Origin: Phellopilus nigrolimitatus
Lineage: Eukaryota > Basidiomycota > Agaricomycetes > Hymenochaetales > Hymenochaetaceae
Direction of reading: 5' to 3'
Assembly (NCBI GenBank): GCA_021029095.1
Contig: JAJOHG010000001.1
Coordinates: 1,426,001-1,490,000 of the forward strand
DNA length: 64,000 nucleotides
Shown: positions 13,059 through 24,999 of the stretch, piece by piece
How the letters are laid out: each line of letters begins with the position of its first letter
Position numbering within the stretch: position 1 is the first letter of the stretch
The notes under the pieces: model-generated
The model's input: only the letters and a program-made list of their open reading frames with translations
What the model was told of the DNA's origin: nothing
The model's database searches: none
Made by a program: the position numbers and the translations under genes

Positions 13059-15607
13059 CTAAAGCTGTCCCGGAGATGCAGCAGCCAATAAGATGTCCCC
13101 TCTCCTTTCCGACTCCCCGGCCTCCATCCTTGCAGAATGGCTGCCGAACTGCATCGCTCGCTTCTTGCGCCCGCTCGCCAGCTCCAGTCCCACTTTCCTC
13201 GCCGCTAGCCTGAGCAGCATCTTATCTCCGATTCCAAGCGGGATCCTTGGGTCCGTCTTGTGGTGCACGGGTAATCTCGCGAGAAAGTTCACGACAAAGA
13301 GCGAAAGGAAGGGGTGACGGGCTTCTTTTCCATGCGAGGAGATGATGCGGTCGTCACGCCCAAGGTTGCGTGTAGGGATGCGGTCTATTTCTAGCTGAAG
13401 CTAATTGGGCGTCAATTGGTCTGAGTAAGGCGGAATGAAGTCTTTGAGTAACGGACCTCGTCGATTACTGAAGGCCAACCACCAGCATTAAATGCTGTAC
13501 GATGTCTTCCATAGCCTCCAAGAAGTTCGTCCGAGCCAAGTCCGTTAAGCTTAGGGGGCTTTGATTATTGCGCATTCTCGGCAGCATTTGAGCGTGATAA
13601 TGTACAGACCACCACCCGTGCATTGCTTGTATATGGAGCCCTCTGTCCGTCAGAGCTTGTCCGGACATGTCCTATTCCTCTTGATGCAAAATAAAGCGCA
13701 AGGGCCAAAGCTCTTGATATGTGTGTGGGTTAGTCTCAACTATTGCACATAAATTCACACCTACTAGATCCATTACAGTCCGGCATGGAAACATCAAAGA
13801 CTCGACAATTGGTCGATACTTCGTAGTCTCCTGCGCAAATTTAGAGCAAATATGTGGAAAGGACTGATTTGACTACCTCGAACGTAACGTCCACTTCCAC
13901 CTTCACTATAAAATCAGCGTTTTCGCCGTTTTCTCAGAAGATGCAAACGTACGAAGTTCCATTGGCGTTGTGGGCAAAGCTTCTTCAGCTCAACTAGCTC
14001 CTCAAAGCCTGTGACACGGTCCGGTACTAAATATGAGTCGAATTTTATTTTCTCCTGTCCGTCGTCCTGAGGCACTGGATTCCGTTCTCGATTCCGTCTA
14101 TTTTTCTTCGTGTTCTTGCTTTCAGCTCTGATTTGTATCTTGCGCGGGTTCTCAAACGCAACATTCAGGAGATCGATGGGTTCCTCGAGTGGCAAATGCC
14201 TAAAATAAAGCATGAAATGTATGAGCATAGAAGTCAGTAGCTGTACGTAAATCCTCTCTTTCCAACCGATCAGCCATGTATGCAAGCATTGTTGAATCTA
14301 TCCCTCCAGAAAATAATATAGCGACCCGAGCCTGCCCTTCCTCTCTGTACAGGTCATTAATCGAGAAATATTGAAAAAAAAAGTAGGAGTTATGACTCGC
14401 CCTTGGTATGGGATGTCGCGCACTCGAAGATAAACACTTCGACTAAGATGAGCTATCAGATCGTCGACGGTGCTAGACAGTTCCTCGGGAATGACTGAGA
14501 GAGAACTCGACATTGGCGGCGTGTGTGGGATGAGGCCGTTGACCTTTGATGGTGAAACCTAGACACTTCCTTCAGCGAGCGCTCTTCAATATAAAGCTCG
14601 AAACTTACGAAATCATTTGAACGCGACCCAACCTCAAACCGTGGGAGGACGTGAAGGACGTGAGCAGCATCAAATTCCTTGTGTATCGAGACGAATAAGC
14701 TTTTAAATTCTGGTAGTGCAATAGGACCCATTAGTCACGACTCACTCCCTTTAAGGTACCACTCGTTCAAGTAAAGACAGTGTAAGTGCTCCGTGTCCAC
14801 TTCTTCGAGCTGATACTGAGAGATTCGACCCAGCAGAGACCGATGCCAGGAGGAAAATAGGATTCTGTTGCGTCGGTCGGTGAACCAGAAGCGATCGACG
14901 ACCGAGAGGATCTCTCCCGTAATATAATCTCTTTGTTTCGCTCTACATCGTCCAGTTAAATAATGCTGCCCCTGCCCGAAAGGAAGATGCCGTACATCAA
15001 AGTAAGTTAAAGCATATCTGCGACAAGAGGATGAGACGTTGCTTTTCGACGAAGACAAGTAAACACTTGCGGTCCCTCAATCTGTTGCAGAACTTCGGTA
15101 AGCTTTCCCCCCGGATCACTCGAAGTTCTGATGCTTTTAAAGAGCTTCGCGCCGTCGTTCTCAGATGCATCGATCTGCAGAAACTGCACTCAGAGAGAAG
15201 TAAAAGATTCGGTTCGCTTTCACTGACCTCTAATCCTTCAAACACCTATGCCAGAAGTCTTAGAGTTATAGTCAAGTCTGATAAGAAGCGACACGGCATA
15301 CAGACTTCACCGTTCCAACAGAACACGTTTCCTGAATCTCTGTGCGGCTGAACGACAGGTTTATCCCCTCTCAGTCTGAGTTCACTCGCGAAGAAGCGTA
15401 CGTCCAGAAACGAGCCGTCATCCGTAGTGACAACAGTTTGGTAAATGTCTTGTGCGTCAGGACCTAAAGTCGTATAAGTAGCGCCTATCAACCAGAGTGT
15501 ACATACTTACCCCGTGCAGAAACAGAGAGTTTCAGCTGCTCCCAGTGTGATTCAAAACCTGTAGTAACATCTTCTCGTCTCTGGATGGCGAGTAAAATTC
15601 CGCACAT
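13059..15607 (-). CDS. Asparagine synthetase domain-containing protein, ASNSD1-like
   Basis: The start at 15607 gives MCGILLAIQRRED, so removal of Met leaves the N-terminal Cys nucleophile of class II glutamine amidotransferases. The glutaminase domain continues with FFASELRLRGDKP and YYGRDPLGRRSLLV. The C-terminal ATP-pyrophosphatase domain has the PP-loop VAILFSGGIDSTMLAYM (about 14285-14335), then GLGSDELLGGYGRHR (about 13510-13555), and the gene ends in a block typical of ASNSD1 proteins (LPVHHKTDPRIPLGIGDK, LELASGRKKRAMQFGSH). All active-site landmarks are visible, but ASNSD1-type proteins are distinct from the main asparagine synthetase and their physiological reaction is not settled. 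Several short introns. It lies in a run of three minus-strand metabolic genes, 178 bp downstream of the next gene's start region on the left. Confidence 0.86.
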
Positions 15608-15832
15608 GAATCGACGCAGAAGCCAAACTCCAAGAGGCAATCTAGAGATCCAAATCGAGCAACTTTATCTAAACTAAAAAAATAGTAGGCACACAGATAA
15701 TACATACAGCTTCATTTGCTTCGTCTGCTTTTATCCATACACGTACTACTGTACTCGCAATTCGTTATCTGAAGCCGATGTGTCCTTCTATGGCGACACA
15801 TCCGTCGCGCCCTTACAACTCTATTAAATCCC

Positions 15833-17934
15833 TCAAGCATTGTAGGAAGACGACGACACGTTGCCGCCACGCCCAGTCCAATTGATGTCTAAAATATGAT
15901 CTAGTAAGCGCGAAGTCGGGCTGCAAATCCAGCGTATCACTTACGGATGTCCTGGCCAGCCTTGAGCTTCTCGTTCTCCTTGCCTGGCAGAACCACAAAT
16001 GTATGAGCGCCAAAGTAATCACGCTGTTGTTGACACGCTGAACATCAGTGACACGAGCAACTATAGAACAGTGAGGGAGCGAACCTGTGCCTGCAAGAGG
16101 TTGGCAGGGACAACCTCGCTTCTGTAACCGTCAAAGAAGGCCAGGGCGGTGCTGAAAGCCGGCGTCGGGATACCCCAGAGAACAGCTTGCGCAATAACGC
16201 GCCTCCATCCTGGCTGCGCCTTGTGCGCCGCTGCAAGTCAGTTGATATCCCGTGAGCAATCATTAAAATGAGGATAATGTAGATCAGCGTACCCTTGTTA
16301 AAGAAGTCGTCGAACAGGAGAGACTCGAGGTTGGGGGTCTTTTCATACGCCTTAGTAATGTCTCCTAGGAAGACAGACTGAAGGCAATCGATCGTCGGTT
16401 ATGATCCAATGTGCGTATTTGCTTGAAGACCAACCTTGATGATGCACCCGCCTCGCCACATGCGCGCAATGCCAGCGTAGTTCAAGTTCCAGTTGAGCTA
16501 ACCAGAAAACCATTTGTCAGTATAAAACCCACGCGAGTAAATACTTTCTTCAACACGCACCTCCTTGGCGGTTTCCCTCATGAGCATGAAACCCTGAGTG
16601 TAGGAGATGATCTTGCACGCGTACAAAGCCTGTTCAAGGTCGTCGATGAATTGCTGCTTGTCGCCACGGAAAGCTTCCTTCTGCGGGCCAGAAATAGCCT
16701 TGCTAGCTCTAACACGCTCGTCCTTAATAGCGGAAAGGCAACGAGCGAAGACAGCCTCCCCAATGAGGGTGACTAAGTGCATGCAATCAGCGCTAAATAT
16801 TTATACGTGATGGGGGTAGATTTATAACTCACCAGCAGTGCCAGCATCGAGAGCAGCAATGGCAGTCCACTTTCCAGTTCCCTTCTGCCCAGCCTTGTCA
16901 AGGATCTTTGTCACAAGCGGCTCCCCATCGTCATCCTTGAATCTGAGGATGTTCGTCGTAATTTCAATCAGGAAAGAATCCAAGACGCCCTTGTTCCATT
17001 TCTCGAAGATGGCCGCAATTTCATCTTCATGTAGACCCAAACCACGCTTGAGGATATCATACGCCTCAGCAATGAGCTGCATGTCACCGTATTCAATGCC
17101 TTCAAGGATATACGTATTAGCAGACATTTATTTTTTCGATGCCGCTACACCCAGTTACCGTTGTGGACCATCTTAACATAATGGCCGGAGCCAGTCTCGC
17201 CAACCCAGTCGCAGCAAGGCTCGCCCTCAACCTGGGCAGCGGCAGCCTGGAAAATAGGCTTGATCGCTGGCCAAGCATCAGTTGAACCGCCAGGCATGAG
17301 CGAGGGACCATAGCGTGCTCCCTCTTCGCCACCAGAGACGCCAGAGCCAACGAAGAGTAGGCCTTTGGCCTCAAGCTCCTTGGTGCGGCGGATGGAGTCG
17401 GGGTAGTGGGAGTTGCCACCGTCGATGATGATGTCGCCCTTCTCGAGGAAAGGAACGAGCTGAGAAATAAATGCGTCGACCGCCGGGCCAGCCTTAACGA
17501 GGAGCACAATCTTTCGCGGCTTCTTGAGCTTGGCAACAAGCTCCTCGATTGAGAACGCGCCGACGACATTGGTGCCTAATTTTGAAATAAAATATAAAAC
17601 AAGAGAGCACGGTGAATATTTATAATGATGACGCATAATTGGGATCATCCGATGATTCATACCCTTTGCCTCGTTGTCCAAGAAATTCTGGACCTTACTG
17701 GTGGTGCGGTTGTACGCGACCACAACAAAACCCTTGTCGTTCATGTTGAGGATGAGATTTTGACCCTGAGTATATGCACATTTCAGAAACGACTGTCCCG
17801 TCGCGCGTTGTTTACGGGGAACGCACCATGACGGCCAAGCCGATGAGACCGATATCGCCTCTGCATACGCATACATGGACCTATCAGTATGGCGATAGGA
17901 GAGATTGCTTGTATACATACACAGCTTGAGACAT
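15833..17934 (-). CDS. gnd1: 6-phosphogluconate dehydrogenase (decarboxylating)
   Basis: Third enzyme of the oxidative pentose phosphate pathway: converts 6-phosphogluconate and NADP+ to ribulose 5-phosphate, CO2 and NADPH in the cytosol. A tiny first exon (MSQAV) is joined by an intron to [18 protein letters not shown], the Rossmann dinucleotide motif; then [68 protein letters not shown] and the family signature [13 protein letters not shown]. The C-terminal substrate arm runs RDYFGAHTF to [18 protein letters not shown], stop at 15833. Length and motif order match the family; about nine short introns. Palindromic TACTAAGTA elements lie 173-230 bp upstream and may reflect control by an oxidative-stress bZIP factor. 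Confidence 0.93.
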
Positions 17935-18498
17935 GACTGGAGAAGGAAGACAATATGATGATGATGGATGTGAGGATGTAAGACGAGTCCGCGAGGATGG
18001 ACTGTGAGTGGGGATGGATGGAGGCAGCAGAGCGGGTGAGAGGCAAGACGCGATTGATATAGGGACGGATTGACAATCCCGTCGGCCTTTCGGCGCGTGC
18101 CGGCTATTACTAAGTAACGCGTCTGTCGGTTACTGATGGATGTTCAGTAAGTACTACTAAGTAGCACAAGTACAAGGAGCCGTCGTCGTTGCTCCCCACG
18201 TCCACCGCAAGCTCACCGAGCTTACTGTCCATCGACGTCCATCCATCACCAGGGAAACTCGCTCACACTGCCGAGAGGCCAATATGAAAATCAGAACGTG
18301 AACAAGCCCTCAACTATAGATACCATGATTGCCTGCACGCGGCCTCATGACGTTCGCAAGTGGAGTCCCACCACACGCGCCCTCCCAGTCCTCTCGACCT
18401 CCTTCGCTGTCCACCGCCACACCCATGCTCTGAGCTGCTCTTGTCGTCGTCGTCGACGTTAAACTCGCTGTGCAAGCCGGGCTCTCCGACGAACGGCT
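17935..18498. other. Divergent intergenic promoter, gnd1 / membrane protein
   Basis: 564 bp between divergent start codons, with no supported gene. It holds the two palindromes described separately and one ACGCGT at 18117-18122. Confidence 0.55.
18107..18164. promoter_or_regulatory. Paired 11-bp palindromes, candidate bZIP (Yap1/AP-1-like) sites
   Basis: TTACTAAGTAA at 18107-18117 and CTACTAAGTAG at 18154-18164 are each perfect inverted repeats around a central A. TTACTAA is the known core of fungal Yap1-type response elements. They stand upstream of gnd1, a NADPH-generating gene commonly induced by oxidative stress. Seen: the palindromes. Inferred: factor and function. Confidence 0.4.
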
Positions 18499-20209
18499 AT
18501 GCAACGTTCTGAGCTTCTGAGCTTCAAGTGTCTGGTACTCTTGCTCTTGCTCCTGCTTCTGTCAATCAGAAGTTCCGCTTTCGACTTTGCATATGATGCT
18601 CCGACGCAATGTGATAACCTCAACATCTCTTGGTCAGGTATCTGAAAAAAATACCATTGTCTATACAGCTCTTGACTGAAAATTCATGACACAGGCGGAC
18701 GCGGGCCGTATTCCCTGCTTATCACGCCGGTACGCTTGCACTCGTAATCTGCTTGAGTCTTCTTCCAACACGCAATTGCACCCTCTTCAGCTTTTCGATG
18801 TCCCGCAGAATGTATCTATACCTGATTCGGCACTCAACGAGAGCTCTGGGAACGGATCTTTCTCGATGCAACTTGCTCTGGAGACAGGAAAACAGTTCCT
18901 GTTAACCATGTCGGATGCCACTGGGTTTGGCTCAGGCGGAACATCCAGTTTGCTCGCTGTTGGCTCATCCATCAGCGGCGCAAATTGCAACACGACGGCG
19001 CCCAGTCCGGAATTTTTCTTCCAGCTGAACACGGCCCTACAGCAGTGCCGGTGAGATATTTCGCACGTCTTATCTTCGCCTGCTTTATTCAGAAGAAATG
19101 CACCTCTTATAACAGGTCGTTCACGTTCAGTGGGTATGATGGTGCAACTCAACCTGTCACGGTCCTGGTGCGAAGAACATGTCTCTTTACGTGTGAAATA
19201 AAAGGCTGACATGTTTTCACAGGGTTTGATTCCTCTCGGTCAGACATTTCAACTTCATTCTCCGTCGTCGGGACCGACAAGCTTTGAGTGGGAAGCAAAT
19301 GTAGCTGCAGATACATCCATCGCGTTTATTATGATAGATTCGGAAGGAAGACAAGGTGGAAGTTCAGATCTGCGAACAGTTAGCCCCAGCGATAATTCGT
19401 CGTGCATCAATGCCAGTTCTCCGCATTCCACAGTAGACACACCAGCGACGCAGACAGACACTCCTCATACAACAGAGACAGTTCAAGTGAAGACGGGTCC
19501 TAGATCAGGCCAGATTGCTGGTGCAGCCATAGGCGGAGTTGCGCTCCTCGCTCTGGTGCTTATATTCGTCTTCTTTTGCATATATCGACGATGTAGGAAA
19601 GACCCGCCGCTTGATACGCAACATCCACAAGCCGTTTTCATCGGGTCGAGAGGTACTTCGCGCGTATCGCGTGTACGTAGCTCCCTCGTTCCTTCTAGAG
19701 GGCGGCGCGCTCATCCTTCGGTCGACCTCCTACCTCCAAGTGCCCGTACACCACTCTCATCTACTTCGCACCGATATTCTCTTCCTCTACAAGACGACTA
19801 TATGCCTAGTCCGTTCATCCTCCCTTCGGACGCTTCAGCAGCAGACGGACATTCTTTGCAGCATCCATCTGACGTATACCCCCGCGACGCTCATTCATTG
19901 TCTCTTGGAACGCATGCGATCGGTTATTCTCCCTCGCGCTCGCGTTCTAACAACGACGGCCCACTGAGTCCGGTCTCCGCATTATCGAATTCACACTCCC
20001 AGGGACATGTTCGAATGCCCTCGTCGCCCTACTCCGTCTCCAGCGCGGTTCTGTCACCCAAGGCATCATTGGCCCGCTCGTCACGGACTACACCACGCTT
20101 CGTTTTACATACGGATGCAGAAGACGCAAGCGTGGCCAACAACAACGGAGAGGTAGTTGAACTCCCGCCACAGTATACCGAGCGGAGAGATCAATCACCG
20201 GAGTCGTGA
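18499..20209 (+). CDS. Secreted/single-pass transmembrane protein, Ser/Thr-rich
   Basis: The start at 18499 gives a signal peptide with a long leucine core (CLVLLLLLLLL then SIRSSA). The first exons encode a small extracellular domain (FDFAYDAPTQCDNLNISW, GRGPYSLLITP, LFDVPQNVSIPDS, FLLTMSDATGFGSGG) with several Asn-X-Ser/Thr sites and a Cys near GANCNTT; then FEWEANVAADTSIAFIMID. A Ser/Thr-rich stalk follows, then one membrane helix (AGAAIGGVALLALVLIFVFF), a basic stop-transfer (CIYRRCRKD) and a long disordered Ser/Pro-rich cytoplasmic tail ending before 20209. This layout is common in agaricomycete wall-sensor-like proteins; no enzyme domain is visible and the function is unknown. At least four short introns interrupt the ectodomain. 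Confidence 0.75.
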
Positions 20210-20713
20210 CAAGATTCGACGTGCTCGGACCTAACTTGTCTTTATCTTTTTGCATCTGTTGTCTGTTTTTGTCTATCTGTTTTGCTTGGTATTGGTTCCC
20301 GTTCATTGTCGCTTTTTACGGAATGCATTGTTTTAAACCTCGGTTTCTTCGGTACTTTAGTTCGTCTCATTTTTGCTATCTTTAGTCTACTTGGTTTGCC
20401 AGTTGTCTCATGTATTCTTTAAAATCTCACCATGCGAAACCGACTACCTACAGTACGATCTTGTGAGACGGTGCACGCAACTGACACTAGAAATTCAAGG
20501 GCAGATACAAATACAGCTTTTAGAACAACGACGAAAGCACACATTAATTGACGAAACTGGTGAGAATGAAAGGGTCAGAAAAGATAGAGATGGCGTAGTG
20601 GGCTAAACATTGTTATTCCTGCCACTGTTACCAGCTCCACAAAAAAAGTTATTCCAAAGAATAGAGAAGCAAGAAACATCTATGTCCAACTCTGACTTAG
20701 AGCATCCTGAACT
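20210..20713. other. Convergent intergenic region
   Basis: 504 bp between two gene ends. T-rich just after 20209, as expected for a 3' UTR. No supported gene. Confidence 0.5.
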
Positions 20714-21547
20714 TCAGGAAAGCTGTTGTTTTCCAAAAGCCTCAACCATAGCATCCTCGTCACGCCTCCTGCGATGTCTCCTGCGCCTGTCTTCCTTGAT
20801 GACACGTTCTATTCGGCGTCGCATCTTGGAATGTGTCTTGGGATCAGCGAGTGCTTGGCGACACTTATAACAGGCGAGCTCAATGCTGGCCAAAAGTTTC
20901 AAAGTTTCGGAACCGTTCATAGTCTGCAAGGATCGTTAGCCACTCAGCCACATATAGTGGCGCGTTACGTACATTCAAAGACCACGATATGACACTGGCA
21001 CCGTCCACGCACGAAATCACCACGAAGTTCCCTCGTTTCTCGGCTTGCAAGTCAGAAGTCTGTGGAATCATGGACAAGGTCAGTCTCATCTATGAGCAGA
21101 CAGGCTAGTTTTTCAATGTTAACATACCTCAGAGAACGTAACCATTAGTTTGCCAGATGCAGCAGAACGAACAACTGCAAGGGGTAAGAAACAAGCCGAA
21201 AATAATTATATTATATCGGACTGACCAACGCGTGACGTGTGGCCGATGAACTCCTGAGTAACAAACGCTCTCCCGAGGTAGGACCACGAGTCCTTGCCCG
21301 ACCGGCGGATGTGAACCTTGACGCACAACTCGCGAATTGGATCCTTTTGTGGCGGAGCTGAGTGTGTAATGAGCATGACACTCGGAGACCAATGTTAAGA
21401 TGGTGCCTCACATTGAAAGTCAGGGATTCCTGGAGACACCTCATACAGTTCATCGGGTGAAGGAGCAGACTGGATAGACGGGCCCGGGTCTTGAACGGAC
21501 TCTGATGGAGTCCCCATGCTGGGGTCGATTTCCATGTCACCGAACAT
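20714..21547 (-). CDS. Conserved-looking protein of unknown function with basic C-terminal helix
   Basis: I do not recognise the family. Start MFGDMEIDPSMGTPSE at 21547; an acidic Ser/Pro N-terminus leads into a folded-looking middle: ELCVKVHIRRSGKDSWSYLG, AFVTQEFIGHTSRV, AASGKLMVTFSE and KRGNFVVISCVDGASVISW, about four beta-rich segments split by introns at conserved-looking points. The C-terminus is helical and strongly basic (KMRRRIERVIKEDRRRRHRR) and ends FGKQQLS, stop at 20714. About 200 aa. The alternating strands could be a small beta-barrel of PH/EVH1 kind, but this is a guess. The basic tail suggests nucleic-acid or acidic-partner binding. Same strand as TAF5 upstream. Confidence 0.6.
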
Positions 21548-21856
21548 TGCGAATCGTAAGTGCGGAGAAAGCAGACGAATGAAAGAGAATGGGGCGGATA
21601 AAAGTGATGTGCTTGGGTATGAGAGACGATGGGGTTGAGCTGATGTTGGAGTAGTGACAGTCTTGCGCGGACGAGAGTCAATTGCTCGACAGCGTCCCGT
21701 CACGTGCGACCGTGGCTCGCGTTTTGTGATGACTCAGCAAACATGTAATACAAAGACTCAAGAGCCAAGCAAGCTCGCTACAAACATTTATCGGTGCAAC
21801 ACACAACACGACAGTAATGCGATGGAATACAGATGCAAGATACAGGACATGTCAGC
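21548..21856. other. Intergenic region
   Basis: 309 bp between the TAF5 stop and the start of the unknown protein gene. No supported gene or distinctive element. Confidence 0.45.
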
Positions 21857-24688
21857 TCAACGCTGATCTGGAGATAAATAAGGACCTGAGACCAGACATA
21901 AATTACGCGGCGTGAAATGCACATTGATGATGGGTGTCCGTTTGGTAGGGAATGTAGCAACAAGATCAGAACTAACGCACATGATAGACAAGAATTTTAG
22001 CTTAGGGCATTGACAGATGGAAGGACGAGAAGCAACGTACGTTTCAATATTATCTTCCTCGACGTGATCCTTTCCGTTCAGAGCACCATTCATGCCGTTG
22101 ACAATACCATTTTCTCGTAGACCAGCGCGACCCGTCGACCCGGAGCTCTTGATGTCCCAGCATCGCACAGTCCAGTCGGCACCTCCAGTGACAAGAAGAG
22201 AAGACTCGCTGCTGAACTCCATAGAGTAGATGGACGCTGTGTGCCCCGTCATCTTTTTTATTCGACGCCCAGAACCGAGATCCCAAAGGTTAATCGCAAG
22301 GTCTTCGCCTGCGCTCGCCAGATAGCGTCCGTCTGGGCTCATTGCGAGAGCAGAAACTGCTCCCTGATGTCCTATGAAGACCCGCATAGCAACTCCCTTT
22401 TGGACATCCCACAGTCGACATGTCCAGTCACTCGAGCCCGTTGCAAGGTAAAGTGAATTGGGGTGAAATTTAATACACTGCCTTGAACTCAGCGTCTTCG
22501 AGAATGTGTAAATCGCATTGTACTCACATCAACATCGCTCAAATGTCCAGCATAAATCCTTAGTGCAGACACCCTGTCAGTCGACCAAAGTCTTGCAGTT
22601 TTGTCACGGCTTCCCGTTGCAAAGTAAATACCCATTGGGCTCCACTGCACGTCCCACACAGGGTTTTGATGACCACGATACGCAACAATATTACTCATAG
22701 TTTCCATAGACCATAATCGAGCAGTGCAGTCTGCGGATGACGAGAGAAGGTATTGTGGCGGCGCAGCGGACCCACCAAGGGGATCGAAGGAGAGCGAATA
22801 AACAGGTCCGCTATGGCCTATCAGCTTGCGAGTCGTTTTCGCATCTTTTTCGCGAGCCTTTCGCAGAGTTGATGCTAGACAGGACATGTAAATTGACGAT
22901 TCTCCACAAGAAATGATTCATTGCCTTACGATCGCGAATAGAATTTGGATCGAAGTCGTTCCGCATTCCCCTCAGCTTTTCACCCTTCAAATTCCACAAG
23001 CGTATATAACTTTCAGAAAATCCGACGGCCATGAGCGAAGAATCCTGCGAGAAAGTGGAACATGGGACACTGAAAACGCACATTCATATGGCAGCGCTTT
23101 GAGATGAACTATGTCACTTACCCATCGCCAACATCGTGCAATGTATACGCACATATACTAGGCAGTGCTCTAGCCCGTGCGGCGGCAGCTTGAGGACTTG
23201 CACTATCTTTTTCAAGAGCCAGAGCGGACGGTTCAAGCCTGATTCTCTTTCTTGCATCGCGAATTTTCTCTATCTCACGCCTTACGTCGATAGTCTTGAA
23301 GGACGGAGGGAGTGGGAGTAGATCGGATGTCTGAGGCGCAATAAGTCCCGTTTGAACGGGAGGACGAATGTTCTGAAGATCTTGAGTGGACAGTTCATGT
23401 TCCGCACCGGACATCACCTGCTCGCGGAGAGCACGCTCTGCTTCACTGTAAAGCCCGTCATCACTAGGAAGAGAACCAAGTTTGAGCTCTCCTTTGGAGG
23501 TATTGAAAGCGGCTGGGTCAGCCAACGTCCTTCTGTCGTTCCCTCCACGCGGTTGCGGTATCAACGACGAAAGCAAACCTGTCGTCTCCTCCCAGACGAA
23601 AGTAGAGACAGATGTTGTTTTGGATGGAGTCACTACACAGGAAATCAGTTCGATAGCAAACGATAGGAATATTTATCACTAACCATCAATTTGCAAGTGA
23701 TTGTTGACCACTCTCAATACAGATGCACGACCGCGTTTACCCTTCTCCCCGGAAAATCCTTCTCCGACGCCTGCCCCTTCACCGCCAATGCCTTCCGTAA
23801 ACCAACCTAGTAGCAGGTTGGCTCCTGACCGGCTCATGCGTAAAGCATACTTTTCGTTTCGAAATCGCTGCGCAAGGTCGTCTTGTTGGACATGGGATGG
23901 TAGAAGCAGCGTCGAAAGGTGGTGCAAGGTCTTACTGTGCGATGGAGCTAGTGAAGGGGAGAATGTCTTGAAAAACTCGAGGCCTAAAACAAACAATTTA
24001 GTGCAGACCAAATGGGACGCCTCTAATTTTCTTACCAGCATCTCGAAAACCGAATTGGACTAGATCTAGATAGAAATGACAAAATATCGGAAACAAGATA
24101 GGCCGAAATTCCGGCTGGCAGTTGGCAAGTGTAAGGCTATTGTGCAAGTAAATGCTTGGCAGATGCACGTACGCGATACATGTCCAATGATCCCTCCACC
24201 CAGGTCTCCAGGTCTCGAAAACCCTCGTGTTTGTCCGTCGGATCGAGTGACAGAATCTCGTCTGCACCGCCTGGTCCAATAGTTTCGAGCAGCTGCGCAA
24301 CACTCGGTGTTGTAACCCCGCCACTCAGAAGACTTTGCATGGTGACTTTCGCATCCGCGAGTACATTTTCGCTTGGTTTGTCCTTCTTCTGCCAAAATGG
24401 AACAAGATGTTTGCGTAGTTCAGCATCAGACACTGTCGTCTGAGGAGGTTCAGACCCGATGTTATCATCCTTGCCTTCCTCGTCTGCGGGAGGGCTTGGG
24501 AGACCTAGAGCTTCACGGAGCGCGCGTTCAGCACCACCGTGTCCACGTTGGCGGAGGTAGTCGAGGACCATTTGGTCAACATTTGTTGAGGTGTTTTGTG
24601 GTACAACTTCTTGTGCAGGAGGGTTCGATGGTGGTGAAGACGAGTCTGAGGGTGGGTTCGAAGGCGCGGGCGTCGCAGCCGACATCAT
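21857..24688 (-). CDS. taf5: Transcription initiation factor TFIID subunit 5
   Basis: A scaffold subunit of TFIID (shared with SAGA in many fungi) acting in RNA polymerase II promoter recognition. N-terminal LisH-like element (VDQMVLDYLRQRGHGGAERA), acidic linker, then the TAF5 NTD2 helical domain (DMYR, PEFRPILFPIFCHFYLDLV, GLEFFKTFSPSLAPSHSKTL, LAQRFRNEKYALRMSRSG). A charged linker with EIEKIRDARKRIRLEP leads to C-terminal WD40 repeats: MAVGFSESYIRLWNL, LIGHSGPVYSLSFDP, YRGHQNPVWDVQWSP, YAGHLSDVD, FIGHQGAVSALAMSP, MTGHTASIYSMEFSS. The last exon ends with VNVHFTPRN-like sequence and LSPDQR, stop at 21857. Two Met codons open the frame (24688 and 24685). ACGCGT at 24748-24753 lies 60 bp upstream. 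NTD2 followed by WD40 is diagnostic. Confidence 0.92.
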
Positions 24689-24999
24689 TTACGATGAGGA
24701 CTGAAGCGCAAGTTGAAGTCGCGTAAGTGGAGGCGCGGATCTGCGAGACGCGTGGCTGTTGAGTGGTCAGACTTGACTTCCTTTTCCAGACAGAAATACC
24801 CAACCATATTCAACCTCGTGAATTTACTCAGAAAAAAGAAAAACCACTAGCTAAAGTCTATAAAGCTTAAGTGATAAACATTGGAACGTAGTAAAACAAT
24901 TCTTAGCATCGAGCTACAAAACATAACGGTTACAAGACATCAAGAAGGTAAGTGGCGGAGTCAGGTTCAAACCAAAGATGGTCTGAAAATCAATATGGT
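24689..24999. other. Intergenic region, TAF5 promoter
   Basis: 311 bp upstream of TAF5 and downstream of noxA. One ACGCGT (24748-24753). No supported gene. Confidence 0.5.

Noticed and set aside
13093..13317. 74-codon plus-strand open frame
   Set aside because: Shadow of the conserved C-terminal block of the ASNSD1-like gene on the minus strand.
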